The notes beneath the pieces are model-generated. The model saw nothing but the letters and a program-made list of their open reading frames with translations, was not told the DNA's origin and ran no database searches. The position numbers and the translations under genes are program-made. Of a DNA stretch of 64,000 nt, positions 16,671-24,484 are shown piece by piece (the stretch's first letter is position 1; every line of letters begins with the position of its first letter). Origin of the DNA: Lentzea albidocapillata subsp. violacea (lineage in GTDB: Bacteria > Actinomycetota > Actinomycetes > Mycobacteriales > Pseudonocardiaceae); NCBI RefSeq assembly GCF_900100275.1, contig NZ_FNET01000009.1, forward strand, positions 186,001-250,000, given 5' to 3'.

Positions 16671-16701
16671 GGGGCATCACCCCCGGCGGCTGGACGGGCG
16701 C

Positions 16702-17378
16702 CTACCGGTGGCGCGGCTGGTGTTCCGGGGGCGCGAACGCGCGGGCGAGCCTGGACTCGCAGGACAGCAGCCCGGCGACGCGGACCCGCAGCCACCGCCA
16801 CGACCGGGCGGCGAGAATGCCCGACTCGACGTCGACGCCGTAGACCTGATGCAGGTCAGCCTCGACGAGCTGCCGGCGTTCTAGGACTTCCGCCCACGTG
16901 CGGCCGTCGCCTTCGTCGTGGTCGAGCGGGTCCGGGTCGTACCACTCGCGGAGCCCTGTCGCCGGGTCGATCGGTCCGCCGCGCGTCGCGTCGTCCGATT
17001 CCCGGCCGTCTGGTTTGGGGAGCCTGCCGCGTTCCAGTAGGCCTCTGCGGTCTCCCGGTTGAACGCGGCATCGAGCCACGCCGTCATGCCCGCGACCTTG
17101 AGCACCGGCCACGGCACCCGGTCGGCGAGCATCTCGTCGTAGACCGGGCCGAGCGCCCGCGCGAACAGGTCGGCCTCTTCGTCGTCGTCGAGCGCGACCT
17201 CGTCGGGGTTGAACGAGATGCCGGCCTCGGCGGCTTTCGCGGCCTGCGCCGCCACAGCAGCGAGCCGCTGAAACCGCAGACCGGTCTCGGCGTCCACCGG
17301 TGGCACGACGTAGGTCTTTCCCTTGTAGGGCAACGACAGATCAGCGTCGAGCACCTCTGACAGATCAACGAACGCCAT
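16702..17378 (-). CDS. Tail assembly chaperone GT fusion via -1 ribosomal frameshift
   Basis: The first 122 codons are shared with the 16881-17378 frame. At the heptamer C CCA AAC (17013-17019) slippage by -1 continues into the overlapping frame ending at 16702, adding 103 residues (PDGRESDDATRGGPIDPATG, LREWYDPDPLDHDEGDGRTWAEVLE, HQVYGVDVESG). The extension has no plausible start of its own. In siphoviruses the G and GT proteins are made in a fixed ratio and coat the tape measure during tail assembly; the position just before the tape measure gene matches exactly. Confidence 0.85.
16881..17378 (-). CDS. Tail assembly chaperone G
   Basis: 165 residues in the zero frame: MAFVDLSEVLDADLSLPYKG, VPPVDAETGLRFQRLAAVAA and LDDDEEADLFARALG, a tail assembly chaperone N-terminal domain. 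After the slippery site the frame runs on as Thr/Arg-rich low-complexity sequence (TTRRAADRSTRRQ), as expected where the other frame is under selection. Its ATG overlaps the major tail protein stop by one base (TGATG). Confidence 0.85.
   Translation of the reverse strand: MAFVDLSEVLDADLSLPYKGKTYVVPPVDAETGLRFQRLAAVAAQAAKAAEAGISFNPDEVALDDDEEADLFARALGPVYDEMLADRVPWPVLKVAGMTAWLDAAFNRETAEAYWNAAGSPNQTAGNRTTRRAADRSTRRQGSASGTTRTRSTTTKATAARGRKS
17013..17019 (-). promoter_or_regulatory. -1 programmed frameshift heptamer CCCAAAC
   Basis: On the minus strand the zero-frame codons are TCC CCA AAC CAG, giving X XXY YYZ with X=C, Y=A, Z=C. The -1 frame from here is open for 103 codons and codes for the conserved-looking T half of the tail chaperone. 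Confidence 0.85.
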
Positions 17379-17893
17379 CAGGCGACCTCCTTGCCCGTCT
17401 CGGCGACGCTCGTGCCCGCCGGGGCTGTTGCTGGGTTGGGGATCTCGACCGGGGCGCCCTGCCCGTTCAGGGTGAAGTTGAACGGCTCAAGGTCGGTCTT
17501 GCCGCCACCCTTGGTGAACCCGGACACCGTCGAGGTGCCCTCGTAGGCGTCGGGTGAGCCGTCCTTGCGGTACCAGCGGACGTGCAGGTTCGCGGCGAAC
17601 CCGACGATGCGCGCGGCCTTGCGGATGGCTTCCTGTCCGGGGTCCGGGGTGAACGCCTGCGCGTCGGTGCGCTTGCGCTTGCCCTCGGCCTCGATCGACC
17701 AGGTCCGTTGTGTGACAACGGAACTACCCCAGCCGTCATCGTCGAACGAGCCGTCGTCTTCGGTGTTGTCGTCGGTGGTCTCGGTGAAGCTGGTCAAGCC
17801 ACCGATGCGCGTCCACTGGGGTGCGGTCGCCCCTGCGGCACGGGTGTCGACTTCAAGGGTCCAATCCTTTGCCAGCAAAGAACGTAGAGCCAC
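17378..17893 (-). CDS. Major tail protein
   Basis: 171 residues: VALRSLLAKDWTLEVDT at the start, then ASPQWTRIGGLTSFTE-like and NTEDDGSFDDDGWGSSVVTQRTW, VRWYRKDG and YEGTSTVSGFTKGGGKTDLE. These phrases are typical of actinophage tail tube proteins (phage tail tube/major tail family). The GTG at 17893 has TAGGAGG upstream. Located between the tail terminator and tail chaperone genes, the standard place. Confidence 0.88.
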   Translation of the reverse strand: MALRSLLAKDWTLEVDTRAAGATAPQWTRIGGLTSFTETTDDNTEDDGSFDDDGWGSSVVTQRTWSIEAEGKRKRTDAQAFTPDPGQEAIRKAARIVGFAANLHVRWYRKDGSPDAYEGTSTVSGFTKGGGKTDLEPFNFTLNGQGAPVEIPNPATAPAGTSVAETGKEVA

Positions 17894-17904
17894 TAGGCAG
17901 CCTC

Positions 17905-18339
17905 CTAGCTGCGGTGTCGGCTGGGCCGATGGGCGGTCAGTTGGTAGGTGTCGGCGTGCTCGTAGCGGCCGGACTGGTCGCGGCTCATCGGCACCGACGA
18001 GGTGCGCATCGCGAGGTGGACCAAGGCGCCGCCGAGGTCGAGGTGAGTCGCGCCGTGCAGTAGGTCGAACACGTCGTCGAGTCGGTCGAGTGCCTCGCGC
18101 GGGTCGGGTCCGCCGCAGCGGGTGCGGACTTGCAGGCCGAGCACGCTGTCGGCCTGGTCGACGTCGTCGACCAGCGGATACAGGGAGAGCACCAGGACCC
18201 GCGCCGGTGCGGCGGGCACGGTGCCGATGACGATGCCGACCTCGGATTCGAGGTAGCTGCCGGCCCGGCGGTAGATCCCGATGCCCTCGGCGGCGAGGTG
18301 CTCGGCGAGGCCGTGCGCGAGGGTGCGCGTCCAGCTCAC
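17905..18339 (-). CDS. Tail terminator / minor capsid protein
   Basis: 144 residues. VSWTRTLAHGLAEHLAAEGIG at the start, then a beta-rich region (VGIVIGTVPAAPARVLVLSLYP) and RCGGPDPREALDRLDDVFDLLHG, a pattern seen in actinophage tail terminator proteins (DUF3168-like position and size). The GTG overlaps the preceding gene (GTGA-type, 18336-18339). Confidence 0.75.
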   Translation of the reverse strand: MSWTRTLAHGLAEHLAAEGIGIYRRAGSYLESEVGIVIGTVPAAPARVLVLSLYPLVDDVDQADSVLGLQVRTRCGGPDPREALDRLDDVFDLLHGATHLDLGGALVHLAMRTSSVPMSRDQSGRYEHADTYQLTAHRPSRHRS

Positions 18340-18704
18340 GTGCCGAGCGCCTTGCGTAGCTGCGCCTGCACCAGGCGGGCGACGACGTCGGCCTCGGACG
18401 CGAGCGCACGTTCGAGGTACTTCGGCCCACCGGTGCGGTGGTGGTAGTCGAGTTCCTCATGCTGCCTTGCGGCATACGGGGTGTCGTAGGAAACGGCCGC
18501 GGTGAGCGCGTCGGGGTCGTGGCTCGCCGTCGCCGAGTTCCGCAGCGCCGCCGTGTCCAGCGGCGCCAGGTCCACCGACACGCCGCGCACGTGCTCGGCG
18601 CCGAGCGCCAGGCCGCGCGCGGCGCCCTGGCGGGCCTGCTCAGTGACAGCCGCGCCGCTCCACTCGACGCGCACCTGACCACTGCCCGTGACCTCTACTG
18701 GCAC
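18336..18704 (-). CDS. HK97 gp10-like head-tail joining protein
   Basis: 122 residues from GTG at 18704 (GGAGGAG upstream). GAEHVRGVSVDLAPLDTAALRNSATAS, DTPYAARQHEELDYHHRTGG and KYLERAL match the HK97 gp10 / minor capsid pattern: short helical part, then a loop with YAxxQHEExxxxH. It is the first structural gene after the plus-strand insertion at 18765. Confidence 0.82.
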   Translation of the reverse strand: MPVEVTGSGQVRVEWSGAAVTEQARQGAARGLALGAEHVRGVSVDLAPLDTAALRNSATASHDPDALTAAVSYDTPYAARQHEELDYHHRTGGPKYLERALASEADVVARLVQAQLRKALGT

Positions 18705-18764
18705 GTTCTCCTCCTGCCGTGAATCTCGCTGGAAGAAGGCGCGCCGGAGGGGCATCATTGACCG

Positions 18765-19673
18765 ATGTCGACCCCGCAAACGCCGCTGCACCAGCCGTCA
18801 ATCGAGTTCTATCGGAGCTACCACTATTCGAGATGTGCCTACGTTGTGAAGAAGAGTCGCGATGTCGCGGGCGTTGAGGCGCTCTACGACACTGCGCTCA
18901 ACAACGGTTTGGCGGCGATTGTCGCTAGCGCGTGGCCGGGTGACGAACTTTCCGGCAAACAGGTGAAAGCGGCAAAGGGTCTTCTGGATGTTCTTTCAGA
19001 GAAAGCGAAGAACGGTTCCACAACCGATCCGACCGAAAAACTGGATCGTTATCGGGTGCGCGTGGTTGGAATCAGTGTAGACAGCGCGGGTGTCATCACG
19101 CTTACGGTGTCGCGGTGGTCTGCGGTCGATGAGCCGAAGCCGTCTCAGATTCCGCATTGGGACAGTTATCCTCCGCATGACGTGGTGAAGATCGACACCG
19201 TGACCCTGCGTGCTGCGATCGAGATCGTCTACCCGGTACGTCATGGCCGACTTTCGAAAGGCGAACTCAACATATCCCACGTTGAGGCTCTCGTCGCGCT
19301 GTCCGAACACCCGATATTGGGCGGATTCCTAAACGAGGAAATTGACGACCAGTTGCTAACGGAACACGCTCGTGACGCGTGGCTACAGGGCAGTGCAGCT
19401 GATTACGTGACATTCCTAGGTGACGAGGAGGTCGCGCGTAGAATCGAAACCGCTGATGACTACCTGCCGTTTGACCCAAAGGACCGGTTGACTTCCGAGC
19501 CACTTCAGGAGTGCCCGGTGTGTTGGAACGACACGATGGTATGCGGCAGCTCCGACGTGTTTGGAATGGGAATCGGTGCCGGTACCTGTGTCGTATGCGG
19601 CTACACGCGAAGTGCTGCTATCGCCGACGACGAAGCGATGAACTGGAAAATGCAAAACCTGCCCGAGGACTGA
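18765..19673 (+). CDS. Moron-like protein with C-terminal zinc ribbon, opposite to late operon
   Basis: 302 residues on the strand opposite to all neighbouring structural genes, and visibly lower in GC. The N-terminal two thirds are unfamiliar (SIEFYRSYHYSRCAYVVKKSRD; KLDRYRVRVVGISVDSAGVITL; IEIVYPVRHGRLSKGELNISH). The C-terminus has CPVCWNDTMVCGSS and TCVVCGY, a probable four-Cys zinc ribbon. Late-operon transcripts that cross it would be antisense to it. Such independent inserted genes in phages are often lysogenic conversion or defence genes; no function can be named. The 60-bp gap to 18704 must hold its promoter. Confidence 0.8.
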   Translation: MSTPQTPLHQPSIEFYRSYHYSRCAYVVKKSRDVAGVEALYDTALNNGLAAIVASAWPGDELSGKQVKAAKGLLDVLSEKAKNGSTTDPTEKLDRYRVRVVGISVDSAGVITLTVSRWSAVDEPKPSQIPHWDSYPPHDVVKIDTVTLRAAIEIVYPVRHGRLSKGELNISHVEALVALSEHPILGGFLNEEIDDQLLTEHARDAWLQGSAADYVTFLGDEEVARRIETADDYLPFDPKDRLTSEPLQECPVCWNDTMVCGSSDVFGMGIGAGTCVVCGYTRSAAIADDEAMNWKMQNLPED

Positions 19674-19687
19674 TTCGTCGGTCGCGG

Positions 19688-20011
19688 TCACGACAGCGCG
19701 ATCTCGATGTGCGACCACGTCGACAGGTGTTCGAATACGCTCGTGGTGATCACGCGCCCGGTGCGTTCGAGCGGTGTTCCCTGCCAGACGGTGACTTTCG
19801 AGCTGACCGGGATGCGCACGCCCGGTCGCGTGCGCACGGTGGACTCGCTCACGAGTTCCTCGCCGGACTGGTTGCGGACCAGGCGGCGCCGGTCCTCGAC
19901 GAACACCTCGCGGACGACGACCGGGTCGCCCCACACGTCGCCGTAGGCGCCGGTGCCGAGGTAGGGGCGAACGGTGACGGTGTGCGGGAGCAGCACGGCG
20001 GGAATCTGCAC
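19688..20011 (-). CDS. Head-tail stopper/closure-like protein
   Basis: 107 residues, beta-rich: MQIPAVLLPHTVTVRPYLGTG, VEDRRRLVRNQSGEELVSES, KVTVWQGTPLERTGRVITTS. Size, composition and position after the head-tail adaptor suggest the head completion (stopper) protein of siphoviruses. GTG start. Confidence 0.7.
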   Translation of the reverse strand: MQIPAVLLPHTVTVRPYLGTGAYGDVWGDPVVVREVFVEDRRRLVRNQSGEELVSESTVRTRPGVRIPVSSKVTVWQGTPLERTGRVITTSVFEHLSTWSHIEIALS

Positions 20012-20035
20012 GGCTTCACCTCGTAACCTGTTGTG

Positions 20036-20449
20036 TCACAGTGGTTTTCCGTAACCAGTTGCCCACCGATCCGGCGCGATCGGGAACTGCGAGAGCAACC
20101 CAGCCGTGGTGAGGATGCGCACCGCGTTCGGTGCGATGTCGGACGGCACGGCGGGGTCGGCACGCTTGAGCCGAACCGTGCCGATCTGCGACTCGCTGTA
20201 CTGCCCGGCGGCGCCGACCGGGTCGCCGGTCTCGTGCCACCACTCGACCACCGCGCAGGTCGCGCGGCGCAGCGCGTCGCGTTCCTCGGCGCCGGTCGGG
20301 TAGCCCTGCGCGTCGACCGCGTACACGGCGGCGAGCAGGTGCGAGTCGACCAGCTCCGAGGCACGGGCGAGGCGTCGCGGCGAGTCCTCGGTGACCACGT
20401 GGGCGCCCGCGTAGTCGCGCAGCTCGTCCACAGTGGCGTACACCCGCAC
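20036..20449 (-). CDS. Head-tail adaptor/connector
   Basis: 137 residues from GTG at 20449: VRVYATVDELRDYAG, RRLARASELVDSHLLAAVYAVD, ERDALRRATCAVVEWWHETGD and APNAVRILTTAGLL. Alpha-helical with the gp6/HK97-adaptor pattern of a long helix with conserved A..A..VD...L and a later W.E.GD. It connects portal to tail. The start is one base past the upstream stop. Confidence 0.75.
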   Translation of the reverse strand: MRVYATVDELRDYAGAHVVTEDSPRRLARASELVDSHLLAAVYAVDAQGYPTGAEERDALRRATCAVVEWWHETGDPVGAAGQYSESQIGTVRLKRADPAVPSDIAPNAVRILTTAGLLSQFPIAPDRWATGYGKPL

Positions 20450-20451
20450 GG

Positions 20452-20727
20452 CTACGCCTCGGGTTCGGCGTCGGGGTCGTCGAGCAGCCGGGCGAGGTCG
20501 TCGCGCGAGAGGCTCTCGGCGTCCTCGCGGGTGTAGCCGCGCGTCAGGGCGTAGGCGACCCATTCGGACTTGCGGGCGCTGCGGGCCGGCCTCACCGGGG
20601 GCAGGGTGCCCTCGACGGACTCGACGGGCTCCCACACCTGCGGGAGCCCGTCGAGCCGGTCGGCCATCCACGAGCCCGGTTCGGGCACGTGCACCTCGCC
20701 GGTGCGGCGGTTGCGGTAGGAGAGCAT
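20452..20727 (-). CDS. Small phage protein with C-terminal helical SAP/HeH-like motif
   Basis: 91 residues: MLSYRNRRTGEVHVPEPGSW, then RKSEWVAYALTRGYTREDAESLSRDDLARLL, a helix-extension-helix-like stretch common in small proteins next to capsid genes. The ATG overlaps the capsid stop by one base. Role unknown; perhaps a connector accessory. Confidence 0.7.
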   Translation of the reverse strand: MLSYRNRRTGEVHVPEPGSWMADRLDGLPQVWEPVESVEGTLPPVRPARSARKSEWVAYALTRGYTREDAESLSRDDLARLLDDPDAEPEA

Positions 20728-21605
20728 CAGGCACCCGCCTTGCGCTTGATCAGAACGGCGCGCTTGGGGTCCAGCGTCTTGACGCCCATGAGCGCGTCAA
20801 TGCTGACGACGTCCTGCTTCTTGCTCATGTCGTAGCCGTAGATCACCCGCAGGCCAAGGCCCTTGTAGTTCACGACGGAGCCCTGCCCGGCGCCGATGCC
20901 TCGCGGTAGCGCCATCGTGCGGGTTGCGAGGGCGAACGCCTCGCGCCGGAACGCGACCGAAACGTCGTCCTTGATGTTCTGGCTCATGTAGTTGTCGAAA
21001 CCACGCTTGCGGCCGATCGAGGCCTCGCGCAGCGCGGTCCCGTCGTCGCCGACCTGCTGCGCCTGAACAAACAGCGGGTCCTTTTGGAACAGTGCCGTCA
21101 ACGTCGGGCTTTCGACCGCCCGGCGCTCAGCGGTCGGAACGTTCGCGCTGTTGAGGATCAGCCCGGCGTCCACCAGTACATCCGACGGGTTAGGTGCCGT
21201 CGCGTTGTACTCGACGGTCTGCGTGATGTCGGCGCGCAGGCCGAGCACGAGCCGGTCGGCGTACTGCGCAATGGCCTCCATCGCAGGCTGTAGGAACTGC
21301 TCACGGAAATCGGTAATGCGCATCGTCCAGTCCTCGGACGTGACCGCGAACGACACGTCGGGGACCTTGTCGAGCGTGAGCGTGGTCGAGCCCTCGCGGG
21401 CCTCCTGCAACTGGATTCCGGTCTGACGGTTGAACTCGTTGACCTGGAACACAGCAGGCTTGCGGATCGTGATCGTGTCACCGCTGTTGCCCGTGAAGTC
21501 GCCTTCGTAGTCACGGTGCACGAGCCCTGCCATGACGGTCTGTTCGTACAGGGTCGCGATCGCTTCGCGGGCGATCACGTCCACGGTGAGAAGCTGGTTG
21601 GGCAA
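20727..21605 (-). CDS. Major capsid protein, P22 coat-like
   Basis: 292 residues. MPNQLLTVDVIAREAIATLY, VHRDYEGDFTGNSGDTITIRKP, TLTLDKVPDVSFAVTSEDW and the C-terminal GLGLRVIYGYDMSKKQDVVSID fit the P22 coat (gene 5) family used by many actinophages. It directly follows a scaffold gene, the typical pair. Forms the capsid shell. Confidence 0.9.
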   Translation of the reverse strand: MPNQLLTVDVIAREAIATLYEQTVMAGLVHRDYEGDFTGNSGDTITIRKPAVFQVNEFNRQTGIQLQEAREGSTTLTLDKVPDVSFAVTSEDWTMRITDFREQFLQPAMEAIAQYADRLVLGLRADITQTVEYNATAPNPSDVLVDAGLILNSANVPTAERRAVESPTLTALFQKDPLFVQAQQVGDDGTALREASIGRKRGFDNYMSQNIKDDVSVAFRREAFALATRTMALPRGIGAGQGSVVNYKGLGLRVIYGYDMSKKQDVVSIDALMGVKTLDPKRAVLIKRKAGA

Positions 21606-21607
21606 GG

Positions 21608-22225
21608 TCAGTTACCCCTCTTCCGGGTGCGCTTGATGTAGTCCTCGACCGACAGCGAGCCGAGGTCGTCGGAGGTGGTCGGCGAGCCGCCGGTGATCTC
21701 TCCGCCGCTGCGCTGCGGAGCGGCGGGAGTTGTTGCGAGCCTTGGGTTTGCCTTCACGGCGTCGGCGATGGCGGCGGCGACCTGCTCGCCGAACTTCGCG
21801 TCGGCGGGGTCGAGGTCGGCGACGCGGCGCCGGAACGCGGTCGAGTCGAGTAGCGCGTCGGGGTCGGCGTTCGCGGCGGGCGCGGCTCGGAACACGGCCA
21901 GGTCGACCGCGCGCTCGCGCGCCTCGGTCTGCGCGGCGGTGAGCTGGTCGGTGACCTGCTCGACGGTCGGCGGGGTGCCCGCGGTGCCGATGCCGAGTGC
22001 GGCGGCGATCTTGTCGACGACGCCCTGCTGCCCCTCGGCCTTGCTGCGCCACTCGTCCAGCTCAGCGCGCAGCGCCTCGACGTCCGGCGCGTTCTGCTCC
22101 GGCGGCGTGGTCGCTGCGCCGGTGCCCTCGTCGCCAGGCGGCGGGGCGATCGGGTCGCCGGTGGACTCCGGCAACGTCTCGGTCGGGGCACCCTCGCCGG
22201 TCTCGGCGGAGACGGGTGCGGACAT
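21608..22225 (-). CDS. Capsid scaffolding protein
   Basis: 205 residues, acidic and Ala/Pro-rich, from ATG at 22225 with AGGAGG upstream. A central coiled coil (PDVEALRAELDEWRSKAEGQ) and a basic C-terminus (VEDYIKRTRKRGN) fit scaffold proteins that guide capsid assembly through a C-terminal coat-binding segment. It ends two bases before the capsid gene. The frame extends to 22531 but would run through the inverted repeat at 22291. Confidence 0.85.
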   Translation of the reverse strand: MSAPVSAETGEGAPTETLPESTGDPIAPPPGDEGTGAATTPPEQNAPDVEALRAELDEWRSKAEGQQGVVDKIAAALGIGTAGTPPTVEQVTDQLTAAQTEARERAVDLAVFRAAPAANADPDALLDSTAFRRRVADLDPADAKFGEQVAAAIADAVKANPRLATTPAAPQRSGGEITGGSPTTSDDLGSLSVEDYIKRTRKRGN

Positions 22226-22290
22226 GGGCAGACCTCCTAGGCCAGCAGTGGGGAAGGGGAGACAGTGCGCCGAGCCGAGCGGCGGGCGCA

Positions 22291-22336
22291 CCACAAGATG
22301 TGGTTGATACCCAGGGGTATTGACCACATCTTGTGG
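22291..22336. promoter_or_regulatory. Paired inverted repeats upstream of scaffold gene
   Basis: Two copies of CCACA-N3-TGTGG (22291-22303 and 22324-22336) face each other, and the 14-base arms CCACAAGATGTGGT / ACCACATCTTGTGG are exact reverse complements. An inner ATACCC/GGGTAT pair lies between. Centres are 33 bp apart, close to three helical turns. Either a paired operator or a large hairpin in the late transcript; no T tract, so not a normal terminator. Confidence 0.65.
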
Positions 22337-22355
22337 GGAGAAAGCGGTCGCGCGG

Positions 22356-22547
22356 CTAGGTCGCGTAGTCGACGGGCAACGCGGCGGTGATTCGGCGGAA
22401 CCCGGCCCGCCACGCGATAGCGAGCGATCGAGCGGGAGCTCGAGTTGCCCCCTCAGCGGTCCGGTACGGGTTCGAGGCTGGTCGCCGTTGCTCGGCGGCG
22501 AGCCGTCCGGCGTCGTAGGCGGCGAGGACATCGGCGGTGCGGGTCAC
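22356..22547 (-). CDS. Small Rmf/CrpP-like phage protein
   Basis: 63 residues from GTG at 22547 (overlapping the upstream stop as GTGA): LAAYDAGRLAAEQRRPASNPYR, then WRAGFRRI. The spacing of A-Y-x2-G-R-x-A, N-P-Y and W-x2-G-F follows the ribosome modulation factor/CrpP family pattern. Such small proteins occur between portal/minor capsid and scaffold genes in actinophages. Assignment is by motif only. Confidence 0.6.
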   Translation of the reverse strand: MTRTADVLAAYDAGRLAAEQRRPASNPYRTAEGATRAPARSLAIAWRAGFRRITAALPVDYAT

Positions 22548-24484
22548 TGCAACCAGTCCTCCCCGCCGGTGCGGCGCCCGGCGTCGCGGGCGATGGCGGC
22601 GTTGCCGAGCAGCCATGCGGCGTACTCGTCGAAGGACATGCGGCCGTGGTCGTCCCACCAGCCGAGCAGCTCGTCGGATGCCCACTTGCGCGCCCGGCGA
22701 ACGGGGCCGGTGAACAGCTCGCGCGGGTCGACGCCTGCGGCCTCGCCTGCGTTGTTGAGCAGGTAGCCGTTGGTGTCGGCCTCGGCCTGCCAAACCTGTT
22801 CGGCGACGTAGTCGCGATACGCGGCACGGGCCAACTCGTCGAACCCTCGTCCGGTGTAGCCGTCGGCGCGTAGTCGCCGGATGGCGTCCTCACGGTGCAG
22901 CTTCTCGACCGTGGTGCCGGTGGCCTGCGCCCACGCTTGTTCGTCGTCCATGCCGTCGGCGACAAGGCGTTCGTACTCGGCGAGCTGCTCGGCGCGGCGT
23001 TGCTCGCGCTGCTGCTCGCGTTGTTCCCGGTCGCGTTCGCGGCGGGCCTCGGCGGCGTCGGCCTCGGCCTGTCGGCGGTCCATCTCGGCGAGCACCGCGT
23101 CGACTGCGTCCTCGTCGTCGGCGACCTCGGCGAGTCGGGCGTCGAGGTCGTCGTCGGTGAGCGCGGCCAGCTCGGTGGCGAGCTGCTCGCGCGCCGCCTG
23201 CTCGGCTTGCTCAGCGGCGAGGCGTTCCTGCTCGCGTCGCCGTGCCTGCTCGGCTGCGACGGCGTCGAGTCGCGCCTGCTCGACGGTGCCCTCGGCGACC
23301 TGCTCGTCGACGGACTTGCGGCGGGCGCGGGCTGTGCCCGCGGTGCCGTGGCCGAGGTTGGTCTGCTCGCGGTAGCGCTTGCGGTTCAACCCGGTGGCGT
23401 CGACGTGCTCGCGGATCTCGGCTTGCAGCTCGCGGATACGGGCCTGCGCCTTGCGCGCGTCGGTGTCGTCGAGCGCGCCGGACTCCTTGCGCTTCTCGCG
23501 CCGTACCTTGCGTTCCAGCTCGCGCAGGTGCTCGCGTTCGTCCTCGGCGGCCTGGTCGTGCTCGGCCGGTGCGGCGAGCCGGGTCACGCCGGGGATGTAC
23601 GGGAGCAGCGTGTGCCTGCAATTGGGATGGAACAGCCCGGCGGCGCGGGCCTGCTCCACGGTGGCGGCGACCTCGACCTCGATCGGCTCGCCGGTGAGTT
23701 CGTTCTCGACGGTCCGCCGGCCTGCATCGCCGGCCCTGGCAAGGATTTTTCCTTGCCACACAGAGCACAGCTCGCACCCGTCGGTGGTGTTCGAGACGGT
23801 GACCAGCTCGACACCGAGCTGCTCCATGCGCGCGAGGTGCCCGTCGTTCCACGCTCGCGCGGTCGCGGTCCGGGTGGCCATCTCGGTGTAGCTCGCCAGG
23901 TTCCACGCACGGCCGGACCGGTCAACGAACCCGGTCACGCCTTGCGCGGCCAGCCGGTCCCAGGCGGAGCGTTGCGCCGAGCGGGTCGTCGCCATGCCGA
24001 GCAACTGCAACGGCGCTGCTGCGGCTACCGCGACTTGGTAGGCGTCCTGCGCCCACCGCAGCACCCGCAGATACAAGGCGTCGAGGCGCGACGTCAGGTC
24101 GGCCGCGAGCAGTGCGGCGGCGTCCATGCCGGGGATCACGTCGCGCAGTGCGGCGAGCTGCGAGCGGTCGAGTGCCCCGGCGTCGGCGAGCTGCGCGAGG
24201 CCTGCGGCGGCGCCCGCGCGCCAGGCGGCGAGCACCGCCTCGGCGGCGGCCGTCCCGGTCTCGGCGCGTAGCTGGGTGAGCATCCGCTCGACGGCGAGCC
24301 GGACCTCGCGCACCGCAGAGGCTTTCTGAGCGGCCCACTCCGGTACGTCGTGCCCGATGCGGGCGCGGCGGGCGATATCGGCGAGCAGCCGCGCCTCGGC
24401 CTCGGTGAACACGGCGAGGATGTCGCGGGCGAGCTGCTCGACGACGTCGCGCGGGTCGGCCTCAGGCGACGGTTCCCAGGCCAT
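22544..24484 (-). CDS. Phage minor capsid protein 2 / MuF-like head protein with coiled-coil extension
   Basis: 646 residues. The N-terminal 330 residues are helical and end in the minor capsid type 2 motif: SNTTDGCELCSVWQGKIL and AGLFHPNCRHTLLPYIPG (Cys-X2-Cys plus His-Pro-Asn-Cys-Arg-His). Residues about 335-530 form a long highly charged coiled coil (REQREQQREQRRAEQLAEYERL), and a C-terminal helical domain contains LLGWWDDHGRMSFDEYAAWLL. The type 2 domain sits next to the portal and may be injected with DNA. Overlaps the portal gene end by 23 bp. Confidence 0.85.
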   Translation of the reverse strand: MAWEPSPEADPRDVVEQLARDILAVFTEAEARLLADIARRARIGHDVPEWAAQKASAVREVRLAVERMLTQLRAETGTAAAEAVLAAWRAGAAAGLAQLADAGALDRSQLAALRDVIPGMDAAALLAADLTSRLDALYLRVLRWAQDAYQVAVAAAAPLQLLGMATTRSAQRSAWDRLAAQGVTGFVDRSGRAWNLASYTEMATRTATARAWNDGHLARMEQLGVELVTVSNTTDGCELCSVWQGKILARAGDAGRRTVENELTGEPIEVEVAATVEQARAAGLFHPNCRHTLLPYIPGVTRLAAPAEHDQAAEDEREHLRELERKVRREKRKESGALDDTDARKAQARIRELQAEIREHVDATGLNRKRYREQTNLGHGTAGTARARRKSVDEQVAEGTVEQARLDAVAAEQARRREQERLAAEQAEQAAREQLATELAALTDDDLDARLAEVADDEDAVDAVLAEMDRRQAEADAAEARRERDREQREQQREQRRAEQLAEYERLVADGMDDEQAWAQATGTTVEKLHREDAIRRLRADGYTGRGFDELARAAYRDYVAEQVWQAEADTNGYLLNNAGEAAGVDPRELFTGPVRRARKWASDELLGWWDDHGRMSFDEYAAWLLGNAAIARDAGRRTGGEDWLQ

